DNA of 64,000 bases, taken from positions 1 through 64,000 of the forward strand of contig CANJZE010000008.1 of assembly GCA_947479455.1 (NCBI GenBank). Reading direction: 5' to 3'. Shown in pieces: positions 58,717 to 64,000 of the stretch. Position 1 is the first letter of the stretch. Each line of letters begins with the position of its first letter. This DNA comes from Bacteroidota bacterium (GTDB lineage: Bacteria > Bacteroidota > Bacteroidia > Chitinophagales > LD1). The notes under the pieces were generated by a model, which saw only the letters and a program-made list of their open reading frames with translations, had not been told where the DNA came from and did no database searches. The position numbers were made by a program, and so were the translations under genes.

Positions 58717-59661
58717 ATGAAAAAAGTAAGATTCAAATTTGCCTCTGTATACAGTGGCGGTGGGTTAGGTAGCTTCGGAGCCCATAAAGCAGGCGGGCAA
58801 GAAATATTTGCCGTTGATTTCGATAAGACTGCCGAAAAAGTATTCCGTAAGAATTTTCCAAATGCTCCATTCTTTAACATGAATGCGCTTGATGTGAGCT
58901 TTCATAAGATGGTCGAGCTTGGCATAAAGAAATCCGATATTCGGAACCTTGATGCTCTCCTCCTGTCGCCACCTTGCACCGGCATATCGCGAAGAAATTT
59001 CTTCCGCCATCCTTTTAACCCGGTAAACATGCTGCTGCTTGACTGCCCTCGCTTGGTCAGCGAGTTCAAGCCAAAGGTCGCAATTATTGAGGACGTTGAT
59101 TCCCTCCTTGATGATATGATGAAACCGCTATTTGCGCTTTTTGTATCGAAATGCCAAGCACTTTCTGACTACAATTTTTCTTGGCGCATACTTAATGCGA
59201 ATGATTACGGAGTGCCGCAATCAAGAAAGCGTTTCGTGGGGATGTTAGTCAGAAAAGATGTAGGTAATCCTGTATTTCCTGAACCAACTACTAAGGATTA
59301 TGAAGCATTGTTTTTAAACCGATTGTTTCCTGATGTAGTGGGATTTGATGCCGGTGGTAGTCGCAAGAAAGTGAATTCTAAAACTACCGGTGAAATGATT
59401 GGTAAAAAGGCCAAGTGGAAGCATACTAATCAACCATGTGGAACCTTGACTGCAACTGGTGGTGAGAAATTCATGGATATAAAAACAGGTATCAGAAGTA
59501 TCCGACCTGATGAGCGACTCATTATATGTGGTGCACAGGAAATGAACTTCGAAGGCATCGAAAATCGTGAGGTGGATTTTGTTACCGGCAACGGCATCAT
59601 GCCCCCTTTCATGGAGGCAATTTGCGCCACGTTGGCTAAAACTCATTTCACTTCAAATTAA
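58717..59661 (+). CDS. C5-cytosine DNA methyltransferase
   Basis: 314 residues. Motif I is ASVYSGGGLGSFGAH, motif IV SPPCTGIS with the catalytic Cys, motif VI IIEDVDSLL (usual ENV, here EDV), motif VIII NANDYGVPQSRKRFVGM and motif X NGIMPPFMEAICATLA. The target-recognition region (about 190-260) is short. No restriction endonuclease is recognisable next to it, so it may be an orphan enzyme that protects or marks the element. Confidence 0.9.
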   Translation: MKKVRFKFASVYSGGGLGSFGAHKAGGQEIFAVDFDKTAEKVFRKNFPNAPFFNMNALDVSFHKMVELGIKKSDIRNLDALLLSPPCTGISRRNFFRHPFNPVNMLLLDCPRLVSEFKPKVAIIEDVDSLLDDMMKPLFALFVSKCQALSDYNFSWRILNANDYGVPQSRKRFVGMLVRKDVGNPVFPEPTTKDYEALFLNRLFPDVVGFDAGGSRKKVNSKTTGEMIGKKAKWKHTNQPCGTLTATGGEKFMDIKTGIRSIRPDERLIICGAQEMNFEGIENREVDFVTGNGIMPPFMEAICATLAKTHFTSN

Positions 59662-59781
59662 ACTTTGGAAGATGTGGGTGATGGAAATATTTTCTACAAC
59701 AATTTTTCCGTGTCACCCGCTTCTGCTATTCTAACAAAGAATGTATCACAGGATAAAATTTTAAACTCAAAAATCAATAAC

Positions 59782-60348
59782 ATGGAAATCAAAACGCAAG
59801 AAGAAACAGAATATGTAACCGCTTTAATACATGGTGAAAAGGGGTGGTTTATCGGAGCCTATCCATTAAAATATCTCAAACAGTTAAAGTTTCCGCGAGA
59901 ACATCAAGGTTCATTGGGAGCATCAATAGGTCAAATATTGGATAAATCTGAAATTGATAAACTATCAAAAGAGGAACTTAATACTTTGACTATAAGTCTT
60001 GCAACTTATGTAGCTAATTCAAAAAGTTTTCAGATAATGCAGCAAACCGGCGCACGCACAATTGTGATTACCTCCTTTCGAACTAAAAGAGAAGGCGAAG
60101 AGGGTTATGTAACAAGGGTGGCGGGATTGATGCCATTTGATTTTTACAATCTTCAGAGGAATGATAGCAGTTTTTCTTTCACAGATGCCAACGCATGTTA
60201 TATTTTGCTCGACTGCCTATCTGAGACAATTAAACTCTATACCGAAGAATATGCTCCCGACAGTAAATTCCACGACCTAAAGCGATTACTAAACGGATTC
60301 TATGGCACTAACAACATAGGGTATTGTGTAAACCCATTGTTGAATTAG
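59782..60348 (+). CDS. Hypothetical protein of the island
   Basis: From ATG 59782 about 188 residues; the upstream extension opens with TTG and is unlikely. No family recognised. EETEYVTALIHGEKGWFIGAYPLKYL begins a compact domain; LMPFDFYNLQRNDSSFSFTD follows. It ends 14 bases before a strong terminator. Confidence 0.6.
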   Translation: MEIKTQEETEYVTALIHGEKGWFIGAYPLKYLKQLKFPREHQGSLGASIGQILDKSEIDKLSKEELNTLTISLATYVANSKSFQIMQQTGARTIVITSFRTKREGEEGYVTRVAGLMPFDFYNLQRNDSSFSFTDANACYILLDCLSETIKLYTEEYAPDSKFHDLKRLLNGFYGTNNIGYCVNPLLN

Positions 60349-60362
60349 AAGATAAAATTCGA

Positions 60363-60392
60363 GAAAAGGCCGGCTAATAGGCCGGCCTTTTC
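60363..60392 (+). terminator. Strong intrinsic terminator
   Basis: GAAAAGGCCGGC, loop TAATAG, GCCGGCCTTTTC; a perfect 12-bp stem with A and T runs at its base. Confidence 0.9.
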
Positions 60393-60471
60393 ATTTTACA
60401 GATTATATCAAACCCCTATTCAGTCAGATTCAAATGGAACCCCAGTAAGTATATAAGTAAAAAGCAACAAC

Positions 60472-60702
60472 ATGGAAGTAGTAGCGCAGCAGCTTGTCAA
60501 ACAACTTATAGATGACAAGAAAAAAGGGGAGTTCAGTAATACAATCAAAAAACTCCAAAAAGGAGAGGCATTGTGTATTTCACCGAAGGAATGGCGCAGA
60601 AGAACAAGTATCCCCCATTACTTTTTAAGCAAGTATAACCGCGATGAGAAAACGGTAAGTGTGTTGAGAATTGGTGATTATTATTATGTAATCCGTCTGT
60701 AA
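60472..60702 (+). CDS. Small hypothetical protein
   Basis: 76 residues, basic; EVVAQQLVKQLIDDKKKGEF then CISPKEWRRRTSIPHYFLSKY and a short beta hairpin (VSVLRIGDYYYVIRL). It could be a small DNA-binding protein, but no motif proves it. First of three small genes before the resolvase. Confidence 0.5.
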   Translation: MEVVAQQLVKQLIDDKKKGEFSNTIKKLQKGEALCISPKEWRRRTSIPHYFLSKYNRDEKTVSVLRIGDYYYVIRL

Positions 60703-60743
60703 GTAGTTTGTGTTGTTCCCGTTCTCAAAAATATACTATCAAA

Positions 60744-60956
60744 ATGAAGAACTTAAAAGCAAGGGAAGAAAAGCAGTGGCCGGATAATGAGGTCGTCTAT
60801 TATTCTTTCTTCCCATTGTTCGATGACCAGCTTGAACTTTCCGAAGTGAGAAAGCAGACTGTCATGCGGCTGGTCAAATGGCTGTTGCAAACAGTCAACA
60901 TCACTCCCGATGAATTTTTAAAGCAGGCAAAGTTGGATGAACCGCCCTCGTTGTAA
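60744..60956 (+). CDS. Small hypothetical protein
   Basis: From ATG 60744, 70 residues, acidic, with a helix VRKQTVMRLVKWLLQTVN. No family recognised. It follows the previous gene by 41 bases and overlaps or abuts the next frame. The frame also opens at 60708 without support. Confidence 0.45.
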   Translation: MKNLKAREEKQWPDNEVVYYSFFPLFDDQLELSEVRKQTVMRLVKWLLQTVNITPDEFLKQAKLDEPPSL

Positions 60957-61026
60957 AAACAATTTTGGAGTGGTGATTGTTCCCTTTGTTTTTCAGTTTA
61001 CAGTTTGGCTGGCTGAAAGAAGACTT

Positions 61027-61233
61027 ATGAGCCCATACAAAAAAGCCCAACTTGAAGAACTCCTTTACAAACAGCTCGATAATATTGAAGCACTCAACGA
61101 AAGGATTCAGCTACTGCAAGAACAGAACGTAATCTACAGGACGTTGAATAAGAAGCTGACCGAAGAACACTTGAAGAAACCTCAACAAAAAATCTACTCA
61201 AAGAAGAAAGGTAAGAAGTCAGACCCAACCTAA
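61027..61233 (+). CDS. Small coiled-coil hypothetical protein
   Basis: From ATG 61027, 68 residues: one long helix (KKAQLEELLYKQLDNIEAL and on) with a Lys-rich tail (KIYSKKKGKKSDPT). An ATG at 60937 would add a hydrophobic N-terminus. The layout suits an oligomeric nucleic-acid-binding peptide, but the function is unknown. Confidence 0.45.
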   Translation: MSPYKKAQLEELLYKQLDNIEALNERIQLLQEQNVIYRTLNKKLTEEHLKKPQQKIYSKKKGKKSDPT

Positions 61234-61240
61234 CCCCGAT

Positions 61241-61259
61241 AGTTACAAGAATTGTAACT
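61241..61259. promoter_or_regulatory. Palindromic operator candidate upstream of the resolvase
   Basis: AGTTACAA-GAA-TTGTAACT, perfect 8-bp arms. Shares TTACAA-N3-TTGTAA with the site at 54705-54725. A TATACT box lies at 61330-61335. Confidence 0.55.
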
Positions 61260-61331
61260 TGGAATCAGCCTGCCGGTTCAAAATAAACGTTGGTAGTTTT
61301 TGGGCTTCCTCCTGCTTACCGGAATCTGCTA

Positions 61332-61373
61332 TACTCGGTTCACAACAACCTGTAGATTATTATGAACCGAGTA
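61332..61373. repeat. 11-bp inverted repeat across the resolvase start codon
   Basis: TACTCGGTTCA (61332-61342) and TGAACCGAGTA (61363-61373), 20 bases apart. The left arm overlaps the -10 box and the right arm contains most of the start codon. Confidence 0.85.
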
Positions 61374-62000
61374 TGTCTTTTTATTAGAGTAAGCACAGAC
61401 AAGCAGGATTATCAAAGACAGATTCTTGAACTGAATGAATTTTGTAAGCAGAAGAGCTTCGAAGTGACGGAAACTATTGCAACCAAGATTACCGGCACAA
61501 AAACATTTGATGAACGCGAAGACCTGCAACGCCTTTTTCACCTTGCCGCAAAAAAGCAGTTCGACAAAGTTGTTGTATCAGAATTAAGTCGGATTGGAAG
61601 GAACGCAAAAGATATTCGCAACACGATTGACTACTTACACTCTAAAAGGATTGCTATCGTATTCAGGAACCTTGGAGGATTGGAAAGCTTAGACGACCGC
61701 GGCAATGAGAGCTTCGTGACCAACATTATCATCGCTATCTACTCCGAACTGGCGCAGGAAGAGAAACGAATTCTGTCTGAGCGAATTAAAAGTGGTTTGG
61801 TGAGTGCCAGACACAAAGGCAAGCAGATAGGAAGACCAGAAGGCAAACAAGATGATGAAACGCTCTTAAAAAAGTATCCTCGCCTTGCTGCCGACCTGCG
61901 CAAAGGGTTTTCGCTTGGCCAGTGCCAGAAGCTGCACGATGTGTCGCGTAACACGGCAATCAAAGTTCGCAGGTTATGTATGAATCATAAATCGGCATAA
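61362..62000 (+). CDS. Serine recombinase (resolvase/invertase family)
   Basis: 212 residues. Catalytic Ser in FIRVSTDKQDYQRQ, then the family's VVSELSRIGRNAKDI and EKRILSERIKSGLVSARHKGKQIGRPEG, and a C-terminal HTH (FSLGQCQKLHDVSRNTAIKVRRL). Likely a small resolvase or DNA invertase acting on sites in the element; the inverted repeat over its start is a candidate binding site. It overlaps the convergent gene at 61985 by 16 bases. Confidence 0.92.
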   Translation: MNRVCLFIRVSTDKQDYQRQILELNEFCKQKSFEVTETIATKITGTKTFDEREDLQRLFHLAAKKQFDKVVVSELSRIGRNAKDIRNTIDYLHSKRIAIVFRNLGGLESLDDRGNESFVTNIIIAIYSELAQEEKRILSERIKSGLVSARHKGKQIGRPEGKQDDETLLKKYPRLAADLRKGFSLGQCQKLHDVSRNTAIKVRRLCMNHKSA

Positions 62001-62278
62001 GGGTCTTCATCACGTGTCACCGGATGTTTCGCACAATTCTTGTTTTCCTCCTCGCTGAACAACGAGGCTTGGTTAGTACCTATTTCTACACCAAGTAAAT
62101 GAAAATATTCAGCCTCACCCCTGGTTTTAAAGGCTTTTATTTTCTTCCCGTCCATATCCCAAGGGTAGGAATGTTTTAAGGCATCTTCATAGAAGTCATA
62201 AACACCAGGCAAGTTACCATCCGTCAAAACGTATTTTACCCCTTCATCTAATTTTCTTTTCTTCTTAAATCGGTTCAT
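61985..62278 (-). CDS. Hypothetical protein
   Basis: 97 residues, convergent with the resolvase. A basic start (MNRFKKKRKLDEG), VYDFYEDALKHSYPWDMDGKKIKAFKTRGEAEYFHLLG, and an acidic tail ending DEDPYADL. No family recognised. The start region faces the promoter region of the DUF4007 gene (62279-62530), in which no other gene is seen. Confidence 0.5.
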   Translation of the reverse strand: MNRFKKKRKLDEGVKYVLTDGNLPGVYDFYEDALKHSYPWDMDGKKIKAFKTRGEAEYFHLLGVEIGTNQASLFSEEENKNCAKHPVTRDEDPYADL

Positions 62279-62530
62279 GTTCCTGCAATTTATTTTCGTT
62301 AGTATGCGAGAACCGTATCATAATGCGAAGTCCTATAAAAATAATTTCCAACGTATCAAAATGTCATTTGATTTTTGCATTAAACATTATAGCCTCCAAT
62401 TTTGACAGACTGCTCTAAATAAAGATGAAATACAACTTCCGGTGTACCATCTGCGCAAAACCCTGTTTAAAAATACTAAAATGGTTATCTTTCAAGATTA
62501 TTAGGTTTGTTCGCAGCATTTATCCCAACT

Positions 62531-63394
62531 ATGGCTAAATATCAATTTTCAGGTCATGAATCCTTTCAGTGTCGTCAATTGTGGTTGAAGAAGGGATATG
62601 ATTTTGTAAAAAGAAAAAAATCATTCAGCGATGAAGATGCAGTTGTGTCGCTTGGTGTTGGAAAGAACATGGTAAGTTCAATTCGTTTTTGGATGAAAGC
62701 TTTCAATATTCTTTCATCCGAGGATAAACTTACGGAGTTCGCTCATTCTCTCCTTGCCGATGATGGTTTTGACCCCTACATAGAGGATGAAGCAACGCTC
62801 TGGCTATTGCATTACCAACTTGTTAAGAAAGGATTTGCTTCAACATACTCGATTGTGTTTAATGAATTACGTAGAGAGAAGATTGAGTTCACAAAAGAGA
62901 ATTTCTTCGCTTACATCAAACGCAAATCCGATACAGAAAAAACTTTTACCATCAACGAAAAAACTTTGCTCGAAGATTTTTCTGTTCTCACAAAAATGTA
63001 TTTGCGTTCAGATGCTCAGAGTAAAGACAAAGAAGATAGCTTCTCAGGATTGCTTACCGAATTAGATTTGATGAAAACATATTCCAAAGGCAAGCAAGAT
63101 TATTTCATTGTAGAGAACACCGAGAGAACAGAAATTCCTGATGAAATAATTCTCTACGCAATTTTGGATAATGAAACCTTCGAAGCATCTGTAAACTTCA
63201 ACAGTATTGAAATGAATGCAAACAGCGTGGGAACTGTGTTTGCAATTAACAGAACAGGACTGATGAATAAAATTGAATCACTCACACAGAAACACACTTA
63301 CATTGTGTTCAATGACCAAGCAGGAATAAAAGAATTGCAATTCAAAAAGAAACCGTCAGCACTGTCAATCCTTGAAAAATACTATGCAAACTAA
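62531..63394 (+). CDS. DUF4007-family protein
   Basis: About 287 residues. The N-terminus YQFSGHESFQCRQLWLKKGYDFV, the GVGKNMVSSIRFW motif and DPYIEDEATLWLLHYQLVKKG are the DUF4007 signature. Members are of unknown function and are often found beside PAPS-reductase-like and other DNA-modification or defence genes (family knowledge, from memory). The ATG at 62531 is better than the TTG at 62507. It overlaps the next gene by 11 bases, so the two are co-translated. A weak TATCTTTC box lies near 62485. Confidence 0.85.
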   Translation: MAKYQFSGHESFQCRQLWLKKGYDFVKRKKSFSDEDAVVSLGVGKNMVSSIRFWMKAFNILSSEDKLTEFAHSLLADDGFDPYIEDEATLWLLHYQLVKKGFASTYSIVFNELRREKIEFTKENFFAYIKRKSDTEKTFTINEKTLLEDFSVLTKMYLRSDAQSKDKEDSFSGLLTELDLMKTYSKGKQDYFIVENTERTEIPDEIILYAILDNETFEASVNFNSIEMNANSVGTVFAINRTGLMNKIESLTQKHTYIVFNDQAGIKELQFKKKPSALSILEKYYAN

Positions 63395-64000
63395 ATTCAC
63401 GACATCAATAAATATCATTCGTGATTCAGGTCGTGAATTGAATTACATACCGACACCGAACTCCATTCGTGTCGTGAATCAGATTGTAAATGATTTCAAG
63501 AAAGGCATTCGCTCTTTCAACATCATCGGTTCATACGGCACTGGTAAATCTTCTTTCCTCTGGGCATTGCAACAGAGTTTACAGGGCAAGAAAAGATTCT
63601 TCAATCTCAACTTACTCTCCAATCCAAAAATTGAAATCATCAACTTCATTGGTGAATACAAATCAATCACAAATGTTTTTGCTGATTTCTTTGAAATCAA
63701 TCAGAACAAAAACATCAATGAAAATATCCTTTCGGAAATTTTCAATCGCTATCATGAGTTAGACAAGAAAAATCCTTTGCTCATTTTGGTAATTGATGAG
63801 TTCGGAAAATTTTTGGAATATGCCTCACAGCATGAACCTGAAAAGGAATTGTATTTCATTCAGCAACTTTCAGAGTTCGCAAACAACCCCGACCACAACA
63901 TTATTTTCCTCACTGCTGTTCACCAAAATTTTGATGCGTATGCTTTTGCTTTAAGCAATGCTCAGAAACAAGAGTGGACAAAAGTGAAAGGAAGGTTTCG
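63384..64000 (+). CDS. P-loop ATPase, 5' part only (runs off the window)
   Basis: Open from ATG 63384 to the window end, 205 codons so far, no stop. Walker A is IIGSYGTGKSSF (from about residue 47) and Walker B LLILVIDEFGKFLEYA (from about 130), followed by a sensor-like NIIFLTAVHQNFDAY. The start (FTTSINIIRDSGRELNYIPT) puts the ATP site close to the N-terminus, as in AAA/STAND-like defence ATPases. It overlaps DUF4007 and so probably works with it. The family cannot be fixed without the rest. Confidence 0.8.
   Translation, partial: MQTKFTTSINIIRDSGRELNYIPTPNSIRVVNQIVNDFKKGIRSFNIIGSYGTGKSSFLWALQQSLQGKKRFFNLNLLSNPKIEIINFIGEYKSITNVFADFFEINQNKNINENILSEIFNRYHELDKKNPLLILVIDEFGKFLEYASQHEPEKELYFIQQLSEFANNPDHNIIFLTAVHQNFDAYAFALSNAQKQEWTKVKGRF

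Larger units (their letters stand above)
54621..64000 (+). mobile_element. Probable integrated element or genomic island next to tRNA-Met
   Basis: Excisionase-like HTH protein and tyrosine integrase lie next to the tRNA 3' end, and the following 8 kb carry a DNA methyltransferase, a serine resolvase and unknown small genes. The low-complexity and palindromic repeats so common before 54500 are absent here, and promoters look sigma70-like (TATAAT, TATACT), both pointing to foreign origin. The right end, and whether the DUF4007 operon belongs to it, cannot be seen. Confidence 0.6.

Overview
The window comes from a bacterium of the phylum Bacteroidota, probably the Chitinophagales/Sphingobacteriales side. 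Evidence: a fused hisB and hisIE in one compact his operon, an M43 protease with a type IX secretion (T9SS) C-terminal sorting tail, a PorE-like OmpA/PD40 protein, BshA (bacillithiol), TonB-dependent uptake under a TPP riboswitch, promoters of the TAnnTTTG type, few Shine-Dalgarno sequences, and several TTG/GTG starts.

Layout. 1-436 is a leader ending in a terminator-like hairpin 10 bases before hisG. 437-7420 is the complete, translationally coupled operon hisGDCBHAFI. 7596-17758 holds mixed housekeeping and surface genes (small membrane protein, M43 protease, arginase-fold protein, RluA-type pseudouridine synthase, flippase-like protein, SlyD-type PPIase, SDR, selD, MORN protein). 17936-31976 holds prfA, a PI-PLC-like protein, recX, gcvH, a LysM glucosaminidase, fabH, adk, obgE and bshA, with several unknown secreted proteins. 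32118-41078 holds a DUF4160/DUF2442 pair, a GH3/beta-lactamase fusion, an RND pump plus TolC partner without an adaptor, and an enoyl-CoA hydratase. 41144-54466 holds two OmpA proteins, a FucP-like sugar transporter, a TPP riboswitch with its TonB receptor, a ParE-type toxin-antitoxin pair, hpt, msrA and a HAD phosphatase. From tRNA-Met (54547) to the right edge lies an accessory region: excisionase-like HTH protein, tyrosine integrase, C5-cytosine methyltransferase, serine resolvase, a run of small unknown genes, then a DUF4007 protein overlapping an ATPase that runs off the window.

Two themes stand out. First, several families of short palindromic repeats are scattered through the chromosomal part, and they sit not only between genes but inside them: two in hisC, one each in selD, an SDR gene and the TonB receptor, one forming the P3 arm of the TPP riboswitch, and others forming the signal-peptide region of a TolC protein and of the GH3/beta-lactamase protein. 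Second, the island at tRNA-Met carries matching palindromes (TTACAA-N3-TTGTAA) upstream of both its excisionase-like and its resolvase genes, and ends in what looks like the start of a defence-type operon (DUF4007 plus P-loop ATPase), incomplete here.
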